DNA of 64,000 nt from Hymenobacter sp. DG01 (lineage in GTDB: Bacteria; Bacteroidota; Bacteroidia; Cytophagales; Hymenobacteraceae). The notes under the pieces are model-generated. The model was not told the DNA's origin. It saw nothing but the letters and a program-made list of their open reading frames with translations, and made no database searches. How positions within the stretch are numbered: position 1 is the first letter of the stretch; every line of letters begins with the position of its first letter. Both the position numbers and the translations under genes were made by a program. The stretch spans positions 806,001 through 870,000 of the forward strand of contig NZ_CP040936.1 in NCBI RefSeq assembly GCF_006352025.1, in the 5' to 3' direction. Below, piece by piece: positions 48,009-55,398 of the stretch.

Positions 48009-48140
48009 GTTGCCGGTTATCAGTTCTGAGTTGCCGGTTGCCAGTTGCGAGTTGTCAATGAGAAAGGAGGGTAGGCAGAAGGGCCTGAGCACCGGCAACT
48101 CACCCATAACAACTGGTAACTCACAACCGGCAACTCACAA
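48009..48140. repeat. Imperfect GTTnnnn heptad tandem repeat in inverted arrangement, copy 2
   Basis: Seven 7-nt units (GTTGCCG, GTTATCA, GTTCTGA, GTTGCCG, GTTGCCA, GTTGCGA, GTTGTCA) from 48009 to 48057; inverse-strand units run from about 48091 to 48140 and reach the stop codon of the upstream TIM-barrel gene. Same family as 45560-45690 but different in unit order. Confidence 0.88.
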
Positions 48141-49040
48141 CTACACCAGGGTGCGCTTGATGTGGGCAATGCTTTTCTGGATGCTGTCGAAGGGAGAGCC
48201 GGGTGTCTGGTCCTGCTCCACGAAGAAGTACTTCAGGCCCGCCGTGTTGGCCTGGGCGAAGATGCGCTTGAAGTCGATGACGCCGCTGCCCACCTCCGTG
48301 AAGTCGCGCTTAGGCGTGTTGTCCATGTCCTTGACGTGCCAGAGCGGGAAGCGGCCGGAGTGCTTCTGAAACAAAGCCACCGGGTCCTGGCCCGCCTTGG
48401 TGGCCCAGTACAGGTCCAGCTCCATTTTCAGCAGATCTTTATCGGTGGCGCTCAGCAGCACATCGAAGGGCATCTGGCCTTCCAGAGGCATAAACTCGAA
48501 GTCGTGGTTGTGGTAGCAGAGCTGGATGCCGGCTTTCTTGCACCGCTCCCCGGCCTTGTTGAGGCGGTCGGCCAGCAGCTTGTAGTGGTCGAGGTTGCCC
48601 CGCTCAGCTTCCGAGAGGTAGGCGCAGACCATGTACTTCACGCCGGCTTGGGCTGCGTCGTCCACGGCTTTGTCCCAGCCGTGCAGCATAGTGCCTTGCA
48701 CAGGCTGGCCTTTGTCCTGCTCCTCGCCGAGGCGGTAATGGCTGCTGGGCATAATCAACCCGGTTTGCTTGAGCTGCTTGGCGAAGGCCGCTGGCTCCAT
48801 GCCATAAAACTTCTGGCTGCCCGTGTAAGTGGCGCCCTCCACGGAGGTATAGCCCAGCTTCGCGATGCGGGCCAGGGTGCCGGCCGGGTCTTTCTGCATG
48901 GCCTCACGCACGGTGTAAAGCTGCAGACCGATGTAGGATTTGGGGACAGGGTTGGCGGCCGAAAGCAGGGTAGGCGACACCAGGGCCCCGGCCGAAAGCA
49001 GGGCAGCCGACTTCAGGAAGTCGCGGCGGGAGGTTGACAT
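48141..49040 (-). CDS. Sugar phosphate isomerase/epimerase family TIM-barrel protein, Tat-exported
   Basis: 299 residues from ATG 49040, chosen because MSTSRRDFLKSAALLSAGALVSPTLLSAAN is a clear twin-arginine signal (SRRDFLK); the longer frame has no signal. Barrel of xylose-isomerase type: GLQLYTVREAM near 36, CYHNHDFEF near 175 (His, Glu), MELDLYW near 207 (Asp), WHVKDMD near 235 (His, Asp), and FVEQDQTPGSP near 270 (Glu). Periplasmic after Tat export. First gene of the cluster; probably acts on a keto-sugar. Upstream region carries the 21-bp motif shared with the GH30 operon. Confidence 0.91.
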   Translation of the reverse strand: MSTSRRDFLKSAALLSAGALVSPTLLSAANPVPKSYIGLQLYTVREAMQKDPAGTLARIAKLGYTSVEGATYTGSQKFYGMEPAAFAKQLKQTGLIMPSSHYRLGEEQDKGQPVQGTMLHGWDKAVDDAAQAGVKYMVCAYLSEAERGNLDHYKLLADRLNKAGERCKKAGIQLCYHNHDFEFMPLEGQMPFDVLLSATDKDLLKMELDLYWATKAGQDPVALFQKHSGRFPLWHVKDMDNTPKRDFTEVGSGVIDFKRIFAQANTAGLKYFFVEQDQTPGSPFDSIQKSIAHIKRTLV

Positions 49041-49477
49041 AACGGAAGGAGGTAGGATGGGAGAGGCAGTAGGGACGTGGCCGGACCCGTTGAAAAAGGG
49101 AATCAACCCCCGGCCGCCCCTGAAAGGAGGGGCTTGTCGTTGCCAATGTATCGTTCCTTCCCGTGAGAATCCAAGCCCTGGCAAGCACTACATTATCAGG
49201 CAAATGCCGCCTTGTGCACCCAGTTATACACTTAGCGCACACGCAATGTGAGGCCCTTTTTCAGCTGCAGGCCGAAATCCGGCGGCTGAGCGGTAGGTGG
49301 GTTGTCACGTAAAAAACACCAGGTTATCCGACACTATTCCGCGCCTAAATCAACACGCCCGCACTGTTTTCTGGCAAATACCTTGAGTAGCGTATCGTCC
49401 GTAGGCAAAGTCCTGCTTAGCGGCTCTCCGGGAAAGCCCTGCCCGGCGGCCCTACTTGTGAGCGGCTGGTAAACACA
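49041..49477. other. Promoter region of the 3-keto cluster
   Basis: About 440 nt. It holds the 21-bp motif at 49224-49244 and a CCCCTGAAAGGAGGGG mini-dyad at 49118-49133. No gene with coding character is seen. Downstream (right) end joins the terminator of the DUF2383 gene. Confidence 0.5.
49224..49244 (-). promoter_or_regulatory. Shared 21-bp motif, copy upstream of the 3-keto cluster
   Basis: TTATACACTTA-GCG-CACACGC, 18 of 21 bases equal to 34751-34771, at 184 nt upstream of the first ATG of the cluster. Same orientation towards the operon in both places. Confidence 0.45.
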
Positions 49478-49521
49478 GAACCCTCTGTTGCCGGCTTGGT
49501 TAAGCCGGCAACAGAGGGTTC
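49478..49521 (-). terminator. Hairpin after the DUF2383 gene
   Basis: Perfect 20-bp arms (49478-49497 and 49502-49521), loop GGTT, 22 nt after the stop codon at 49543. No T-run. Confidence 0.75.
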
Positions 49522-49542
49522 CAAAGGGTATGCGTGGGGCGC

Positions 49543-50214
49543 TTACTGCTGATCCTGACGCTTTTTCAGCTCTTCGTGGGTTTTCTGCGACTGGGCATAT
49601 TGGCGCTCTACTTCCTGGCGCAGCTCGCCGGTCAGGCTCTGGCTGCTGAGGGCGTCCTCGTAGGCTTTCAGGGCCCACTCTTCGCCGTAAATGTTGGCGC
49701 CCAGAATGGCCTTTTCATCGGAGCCAGTAATGGCGGCTTTGGCGTCCATCCAGCGGCGGTAGAGCTTGCCTTTTACCGTGGTGCCGGTCTGGCGGCCGCC
49801 GCCCAGCTCGCGGAGGTGGGCGTTCAACTCGTTGGCGAAGCGCTGGCTCTGGCTAACCAGTTGCTTGTAGTAGCCACGCTGCTGCGGGTCCTGGCTTTCG
49901 TCCACGGCGCGCTGGTAGCCTTCAATCCGGTCGTTGACGAAGTATAGCAGCTCGTTGAGCGTGGAGGCTTCATCGGGCTGGCTGCTGGCAGCTTGCTTGT
50001 TGCGGGTGGTAAAATACACGGCGCCGGCCGCGAGCAGAGCCCCGCCCACAATTTTCTGGGTGGTGCTAAGCTTGGAAAAGCTCTTGCCGACCTGGCCGAG
50101 CAGGCTGGCTACGTTGTCTTTGCCCAGAAGCTGCTGAGCCTGGCCGAGCAGGGAGTTATCGGAGCTGGCGGAGTTGGCAGAGGAAGAAGCGGAGTTGGTT
50201 TGAGGCTGGTTCAT
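49543..50214 (-). CDS. DUF2383 four-helix (PA2169-type) protein
   Basis: 223 residues. The Ser/Ala/Asn-rich N-terminus and a Gly/Ala hydrophobic segment near 55-72 (KIVGGALLAAGAVYFTT) suggest one weak membrane helix. From about 85 to 190 the DUF2383 bundle is seen: LNELLYFVNDRIEGYQRAVDES, YYKQLVSQSQRFANELNAHL, GKLYRRWMDAKAAI, and ILGANIYGEEWALKAYEDAL. Ferritin-like folds of unknown function, often stress-linked in Bacteroidetes. No neighbour points to a role. Long perfect hairpin at the end. Confidence 0.85.
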   Translation of the reverse strand: MNQPQTNSASSSANSASSDNSLLGQAQQLLGKDNVASLLGQVGKSFSKLSTTQKIVGGALLAAGAVYFTTRNKQAASSQPDEASTLNELLYFVNDRIEGYQRAVDESQDPQQRGYYKQLVSQSQRFANELNAHLRELGGGRQTGTTVKGKLYRRWMDAKAAITGSDEKAILGANIYGEEWALKAYEDALSSQSLTGELRQEVERQYAQSQKTHEELKKRQDQQ

Positions 50215-50386
50215 GCAGGGGAAAGTAAATAGTGAAACTGTTGCTGCCGTTACGGTTACTAAAAGCGGTTCGTTACTCTGGTTTTACTTTTTCCTGTTAT
50301 TCTACTATTGCATCGGTATTCCGCTTTAGCCTCAGGTCTGCTGGCCTATCATGCTTTCAACCGGCAAAAGCCCTCAGGACAAGTCC

Positions 50387-50420
50387 AAAAAAGAGCGGCA
50401 CCCTGGTCAGAGTGCCGCTC
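50387..50420 (-). terminator. Intrinsic terminator of the xanthine-dehydrogenase-type operon
   Basis: Stem of 13 bp with one G-T pair (GAGCGGCACTCTG / CAGGGTGCCGCTC) followed on the minus strand by six T, 8 nt after the stop at 50429. Confidence 0.88.
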
Positions 50421-50428
50421 AGAGCTGG

Positions 50429-52672
50429 TTAAATCAGCTTATCAGGGGTAATGGGCAATTCCCGGATGCGTTTGCCGGTGGCGTTGAACACGGCGTTGGC
50501 AATGGCCGGGGCCACGCCGATAATGGCAATTTCGCCGATGCCTTTCGTGCCCAGGGCATTCACGTACGGGTCCGGTTGGTTTACGAAAGCAACCTCCACA
50601 GCCGGCGAGTCGGCGTGCACGGGTACGTGGTAGTCGGCGAAGTCTTTGGTAACGTAGCGGCCAAACCGGTCATCCATGCGGGCGTGCTCCATCAGGGCCA
50701 TGCCGATGCCGCCCACGGCGCCGCCTTTCATCTGGTTACCGGCGGTTTTCTCGTTTACAATAGTACCCGCATCGGCGCAGGAAACCAGCTTGCTCACCCG
50801 CACCTCGCCCGTAAGCTGGTGCACGCGCACCTCGGCAAAGTGCACCGAGAAGGAGTACATAGAGTACTTCTGGCCCTCGCCGCCGGGTTTGGCTTCCACC
50901 ATTACGGCCGTACCGCCGGCCTGCTTGAGCACATCGGCGTAGGAAACGCGGGTGTCTTTGTTGCCGCCCACCGTGAGGTAGCCATCCTGCATGGTTACAT
51001 CTTCTTTTCGGGCCGACGTGAAGGCCGGATTACTGGCGGCGGCCAGGGTGCGCAGCTTGTCCTTCAGAGCCAGGCAGGCTTCCTGGGTAGCCGGGCCCAC
51101 ACTGTTCACGGTGGAGGAGCCGCCCTGGGTGCCCGCCTTCGGGAAGGACGAGTTGCCCAGCTCAAACCGGATTTTATCCGGCGAAATGCCCAGCGTGTCG
51201 GCGGCAATCTGAGTCATGGCCGTGCCGGTGCCCGGGCCAATGTCGGTGGTGGCGCACTGCAGCAGCACGGTGCCATTGGCCAGTAGCTGGGCGCCCACCG
51301 TGGCGGCGCCGCGGTGCGCCCCGAAGGTTCCTACCCCCATGCCGTAGCCAATCATCCAGTCCCCGTCGCGGAGGGAGCCGGGCTTGAGCTGGCGCTTGCT
51401 CCAGCCGATGCGGTCAGCCCCCAGCTTGTAGCATTCCTTCAGAAACTTGGTGCTCCAGGGCTTGTTCTTTTCCGGGTCCTCGTCGGTGTAGTTGCGTAAG
51501 CGGAACTCCAGCGGGTCGATGTTCAGCAGGTAGGCCATTTCATCCATGGCCGACTCCAGAGCAAACGCGCCGGTGGCCTCGCCGGGGCCGCGCATCCAGA
51601 TGGGCGAGCACACATCCAGCGAAGCCAGGCGGTAGCGCGTCGTCACGTTCGGCGACTGGTACATCATGCGCGTTTGGGCCAGGGTGGCTTCGGTAAACTC
51701 CTCGTAGGTAGAAGTTTGGCCGATGCTCTCATGGGTGATGCCCGTGATTTTGCCGTCGGGAGTGGCGCTCATACCCAGCTTCTGCCAGGTGTAGGGCCGG
51801 TAGCCCACCATGGTAAACATCTGCTCCCGGGTCAGCATCAGCTTTACGGGCCGGTTCACCACTTTAGCCGCCAACACGGCCGCTGCCTCGTGGGGCCAGC
51901 TGTGCAGGGCATTGCCGAAAGCCCCGCCCACGTAGGTAGCAATTACTTTTACGTTTTCCTCGGGCAGGTTCCACTGCTTGGCAAAGTCGCGGCGGGTAGC
52001 CATGGTGCCCTGGGTTTTGTCGTAGAGCGTGAGCCGGTCGGGCGCTTCCCAGTGCGCCGTAATGGCCTGCAGCTCCATGGGGTGGTGCACCTCGGTGGGA
52101 ATCACGTACTCCGCTTCCAGCTTCACGGCACCCGTTTTGTAAGCATCCACCTGACCGCGCTGGTAGTCGTTCATGGGGTGCTTGGGGTTCTTCTTGGCGG
52201 CGGTGGGTAGGAAAGCTTTGTCGGCGTTGGCCTCCAGGTTGGTTTCGTGCTTTTCCTTGGCATACTGCGCCTTCACGAGCCCGGCGGCGTAGCGGGCCCG
52301 GGCCCAGCTATCAGCCACTACCACAGCAATAGGCTGGTCATTGAAGCGGATTTTGTCGTCGTTGAACACCTGCAGGGGGTTGCCCTGGGTTTGGGGCTGC
52401 GAGGGGTCCTTACCCTCAGGCTTAGGGCCCTGGGGCTTCGGGGCATTGAGGTGGGTGATGACGGCCAGCACACCCGGCGCGCGCTCGGCGGCTTTGGTGT
52501 CGAGGCCAGTGAGGCGGCCTTTCGTGACGGTGCTACCCACCAGCACGGCGTAAGCCATGTTGGGCAGTTGGTACTCGGCCGAGTAGGTAGCTGCGCCCGT
52601 TACTTTCTGGTGGCCGTCCACCCGGTTCATCGGCGCCCCGATTTGCTTTTTCGGCTTGGGTTGTTCGTTCAT
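50429..52672 (-). CDS. Xanthine dehydrogenase family, molybdopterin-binding subunit
   Basis: 747 residues. Mo-cofactor subunit of the XDH/aldehyde oxidoreductase family (YagR/PaoC type): GAPMNRVDGHQKVTGAATYSAEY at the start, EVHHPMELQAITAHWE near 200, GGAFGNALHSWPHE near 255, MRGPGEATGAFALESAMDE near 365, GGSSTVNSVG near 525, and the catalytic Glu in GTKGIGEIAI near 715. Substrate not decidable (aldehydes or N-heterocycles). Third gene of the operon, 11 nt after the FAD subunit. It has no Tat signal and would be exported with the Fe-S subunit. Confidence 0.94.
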   Translation of the reverse strand: MNEQPKPKKQIGAPMNRVDGHQKVTGAATYSAEYQLPNMAYAVLVGSTVTKGRLTGLDTKAAERAPGVLAVITHLNAPKPQGPKPEGKDPSQPQTQGNPLQVFNDDKIRFNDQPIAVVVADSWARARYAAGLVKAQYAKEKHETNLEANADKAFLPTAAKKNPKHPMNDYQRGQVDAYKTGAVKLEAEYVIPTEVHHPMELQAITAHWEAPDRLTLYDKTQGTMATRRDFAKQWNLPEENVKVIATYVGGAFGNALHSWPHEAAAVLAAKVVNRPVKLMLTREQMFTMVGYRPYTWQKLGMSATPDGKITGITHESIGQTSTYEEFTEATLAQTRMMYQSPNVTTRYRLASLDVCSPIWMRGPGEATGAFALESAMDEMAYLLNIDPLEFRLRNYTDEDPEKNKPWSTKFLKECYKLGADRIGWSKRQLKPGSLRDGDWMIGYGMGVGTFGAHRGAATVGAQLLANGTVLLQCATTDIGPGTGTAMTQIAADTLGISPDKIRFELGNSSFPKAGTQGGSSTVNSVGPATQEACLALKDKLRTLAAASNPAFTSARKEDVTMQDGYLTVGGNKDTRVSYADVLKQAGGTAVMVEAKPGGEGQKYSMYSFSVHFAEVRVHQLTGEVRVSKLVSCADAGTIVNEKTAGNQMKGGAVGGIGMALMEHARMDDRFGRYVTKDFADYHVPVHADSPAVEVAFVNQPDPYVNALGTKGIGEIAIIGVAPAIANAVFNATGKRIRELPITPDKLI

Positions 52673-52683
52673 GAGTTCGGGGC

Positions 52684-53670
52684 TTAGGCTACGCTGGCGG
52701 CGGTTTTCAGCGCCTGAATGATGGTATTGGGGCCCAGCTTGAGCTTGTAGGCATTGTGCTTGAAGGCTTTAGCTCCCTGCATGGCAATAGTGGCGGCCTG
52801 CCGGAAGCTTTCTTCGGTGGCGGGCTTGCCGACTAGGGCCTGCTCGGCGGCCGTGAGGCGCCAGGGCTTGTGGGCTACCCCACCCATGGCTAAGCGGGCG
52901 GCTTTGATGTTGTTGTTGCCATCAATGTCCAGCGCTGCTGCCACTGAAAGCAGGGCGAAGGCGTAGGAGGCCCGCTCGCGCACTTTCTGGTAGTGCACAT
53001 GCTTGGTGAAGGGCCCATCGGGTACGTCCACGGCCGTAATCAGCTCACCTGGCTCCAGAGTGGTGTCCTTCTGGGGCATGTCGCCGGGTAGGCGGTGCAG
53101 CTCGGCGAAGGGGATGCTGCGGTTGCCTTTCGGGCCGCTGACCTGCACGGTAGCATCGAGGGCCACCAAGGCCACGCTCATGTCGGAGGGGTGCACGGCA
53201 ATACACTTATCCGAAAACCCGAAGATGGCGTGCATGCGGTTGATGCCTTCTAAGGCGCCACAACCAGTGCCCGGCTCGCGCTTGTTGCAGGGCATGGTTG
53301 TGTCGTAGAAGTAGGAGCAGCGGGTCCGCTGGAGCATGTTGCCACCCACGGTGGCCATGTTGCGCAGCTGGGCCGAGGCGCCGGCGTTGAGGGCCAGGGC
53401 CAGCAGAGGCTGCCGCGCGCGCACCTGCTTGTCGTCGGCTACCGTTGAGTTCAGAGCCAGCGCCCCGATGCGCAGCTTGCCGGGGTCGGCGTCGATGCGG
53501 GTGAGGGGCAGGCGGTTGATATCGACCAGCTTCTGCGGGGTCATCACCCCACGCTTCATCAGATCGACGAGGTTGGTGCCGCCGGCAATGAAGGTAGCGG
53601 TGGCATCTTTCGCCACGGCGTCAATGGCGGCCTGCTGCTTGGTGGGGCGGACGTATTGGAACTGATTCAT
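52684..53670 (-). CDS. Xanthine dehydrogenase family, FAD-binding subunit
   Basis: 328 residues. FAD-binding PCMH fold: TFIAGGTNLVDLMKRGVMTP near 30, ATVGGNMLQRTRCSYFYD near 105, and FGFSDKCIAVHPSDMSVALVALDA near 150. The Cys-rich loop TRCSYFYDTTMPCNKREPGTGCG fits the PaoB/YagS branch, whose FAD subunit carries an extra 4Fe-4S cluster; four Cys are available. 9 nt after the Fe-S gene and 11 nt before the Mo gene. Confidence 0.94.
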   Translation of the reverse strand: MNQFQYVRPTKQQAAIDAVAKDATATFIAGGTNLVDLMKRGVMTPQKLVDINRLPLTRIDADPGKLRIGALALNSTVADDKQVRARQPLLALALNAGASAQLRNMATVGGNMLQRTRCSYFYDTTMPCNKREPGTGCGALEGINRMHAIFGFSDKCIAVHPSDMSVALVALDATVQVSGPKGNRSIPFAELHRLPGDMPQKDTTLEPGELITAVDVPDGPFTKHVHYQKVRERASYAFALLSVAAALDIDGNNNIKAARLAMGGVAHKPWRLTAAEQALVGKPATEESFRQAATIAMQGAKAFKHNAYKLKLGPNTIIQALKTAASVA

Positions 53671-53679
53671 ACTGGGTCG

Positions 53680-54315
53680 TTATACTTTTTGTCCGCCGCC
53701 TTTGACCTCCTGAATGGCCGCCACAATGTTGGAATAAGCGCCGCAGCGGCAGATGTTGCCGCTCATGTACTCCCGGATTTCGCCCTCCGAGTCGGCCTTG
53801 CCTTCCCGGATGCACGCCACTGCCGACATAATCTGGCCGGGGGTGCAGTAGCCGCACTGGAAACCGTCGTGCTTCACAAAGGCCTCCTGCATGGGGTGCA
53901 GCTTGTCGCCGTTAGCCAGGCCCTCGATGGTCGTGATTTTCTTGCCCTCGTGCATCACGGCAAAGCTCAGGCAACTGTTCACGCGCTGCCCATCTACGTG
54001 CACGGTGCAGGCGCCGCACTGGCCGTAGTCGCAGCCTTTTTTGGTGCCCGTGAGATGCAGGTTTTCGCGCAGAAAGTCCAGCAGCGTGGTGCGGGGTTCA
54101 ATGGAAACCTTGTGCTTAACGCCGTTCACTTCCAGCTTGAGCGGGATTTTCTCGAAAACGGCAGCCACTTTCTCGTCCAGCTCGGCGGCGGCGGCCTGCA
54201 CCAGCGGCCCCGGCACCAGAGCCATAGCCGTGAGTAGCGACGATTGCTTCAGGAAGCTGCGGCGGGCCTCGTCGGGGCCGGTGCCGGGCGTATCGTGTTC
54301 AGAGTTCATAGCCAT
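53680..54315 (-). CDS. Xanthine dehydrogenase family, 2Fe-2S subunit with Tat signal
   Basis: 211 residues from ATG 54315 (ATG 54309 is equally possible). EARRSFLKQSSLLTAMALVPGPLVQAAAAE near 20 is a twin-arginine signal (RRSFLK), which marks this as the exported PaoA/YagT type. Two 2Fe-2S clusters: plant-type CDYGQCGACTVHVDGQ near 100 with a further Cys, and CGYCTPGQIM near 155 with CRCGAY near 190. First gene of the operon, passing electrons from the Mo site to FAD or a periplasmic acceptor. Confidence 0.94.
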   Translation of the reverse strand: MAMNSEHDTPGTGPDEARRSFLKQSSLLTAMALVPGPLVQAAAAELDEKVAAVFEKIPLKLEVNGVKHKVSIEPRTTLLDFLRENLHLTGTKKGCDYGQCGACTVHVDGQRVNSCLSFAVMHEGKKITTIEGLANGDKLHPMQEAFVKHDGFQCGYCTPGQIMSAVACIREGKADSEGEIREYMSGNICRCGAYSNIVAAIQEVKGGGQKV

Positions 54316-54570
54316 AGTTGAAAAGGGCAAAACAAAGGGTGGCCCAAGTAGGACAAAGACCCGACAATGCCGCTGTAGTTGCGGCCAGTGTGCGTCAGTA
54401 ACCGGCGTTCAGTACTTAAGTTAAGGACAAGCGCAGGAAATTCATCCTATAAATCCCTGAAAAAAGCCTGCTGTACTTAGGCAAGCAGAACCGTTTCAGC
54501 CGGAGGGTTCAGCAGCAAATAGGAGGTAGCAGAACAGGACCCCGATCTTATCAGGTTGCTGCTGAAGTTG

Positions 54571-55164
54571 CTACCCCTCGGCCATTGCCCGGCACTCGGC
54601 GTGGCGGGGGCAGGAAGTGAGGTGGTCGTTGACGAGGCCGGCGGTTTGCATAATGTTATAACACGCCACCGGGCCGGTCATGACAAATCCGCGCCGCTTC
54701 AGTTCCTGGCTTAGGGCCAAGCTGGCCGGGGTAGAAGCCGGGGGCAGGTTATCGGGGCTGCGTTGGGTGTCGAGCGGCTGGCCCCCGACAAAGGCGTAGA
54801 AGAAGGGTAGGAGCCCATCGGGGCCGCCTACCTCCCGGCGAAGCTGCAGCCAGGCGCGGGCATTTTGGATGGTAGCTTCCAGCTTACGGCGGTTGCGGAT
54901 GATGCGCGGGTTTTGCATCAGCTCCTCTACCTCGGCCTCCCCAAACCGTGCCAGCCGTTCTGGGTCGAAACCAGCCAGCAGCTCCCGAAACGCCTCGCGC
55001 CGCCGCAGCACCACTGGAAAATCGAACCCCAGCTGAAAGGTGTGCAGCACCAGATACTCAAACAGAATATCCGGGTCAGAAACCGGCTCGCCCCACTCGT
55101 GGTCGTGAAAGCTTTGGAGCAACTCGCTTTGCTGCATCCAGATGCAGGGAGGGGGAGGATTCAT
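54571..55164 (-). CDS. tag: DNA-3-methyladenine glycosylase I
   Basis: 197 residues. The family starts with CxW and (Y/F)HDxEWGxP, seen here as CIWMQQ near 7 and FHDHEWGEPVSD near 19. The core LVLHTFQLGFDFPVVLRRREAFRE near 40 and the end MTGPVACYNIMQTAGLVNDHLTSCPRH near 160-190 hold the zinc-binding Cys and His. Removes 3-methyladenine from alkylated DNA. Monocistronic, no Ada-type neighbours. Cytoplasmic. Confidence 0.93.
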   Translation of the reverse strand: MNPPPPCIWMQQSELLQSFHDHEWGEPVSDPDILFEYLVLHTFQLGFDFPVVLRRREAFRELLAGFDPERLARFGEAEVEELMQNPRIIRNRRKLEATIQNARAWLQLRREVGGPDGLLPFFYAFVGGQPLDTQRSPDNLPPASTPASLALSQELKRRGFVMTGPVACYNIMQTAGLVNDHLTSCPRHAECRAMAEG

Positions 55165-55308
55165 GGCGAAACAGGGGGTAGGGATTCAGCAGCGTAACGC
55201 AAACCCTGTTTCGGTAGATTTCAGGCAGCGGGCTTTCAAGGAAAAGCGGGGTTAGGAACCGCCTGCTCCTACCCCCTCTTTTGCCCTAGAATGGCTGTAT
55301 CCTAGCTG

Positions 55309-55393
55309 TTGTCATTCCGAGCGGAGCGAGGAATCTGGGTGTGCCATTGCAACGGGTTTACTCAGGTTCCTCCCCACGCTCGGAATGATAACA
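55309..55393. repeat. GTCATTCCGAGCG-type palindromic repeat, copy 3
   Basis: Arms 55309-55338 and 55364-55393 pair over 30 nt with about six mismatches (GTTGTCATTCCGAGCGGAGCGAGGAATC). Same family as 40421-40503 and 42748-42826. It lies just after the GH127 stop codon and may act as terminator. Confidence 0.83.
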
Positions 55394-55398
55394 AATGA

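Noticed and set aside
45560..48140. Heptad arrays as a CRISPR array or attachment site
   Set aside because: Unit length is 7 nt with no spacers, the units are imperfect and inverted, and no cas or integrase gene is near.
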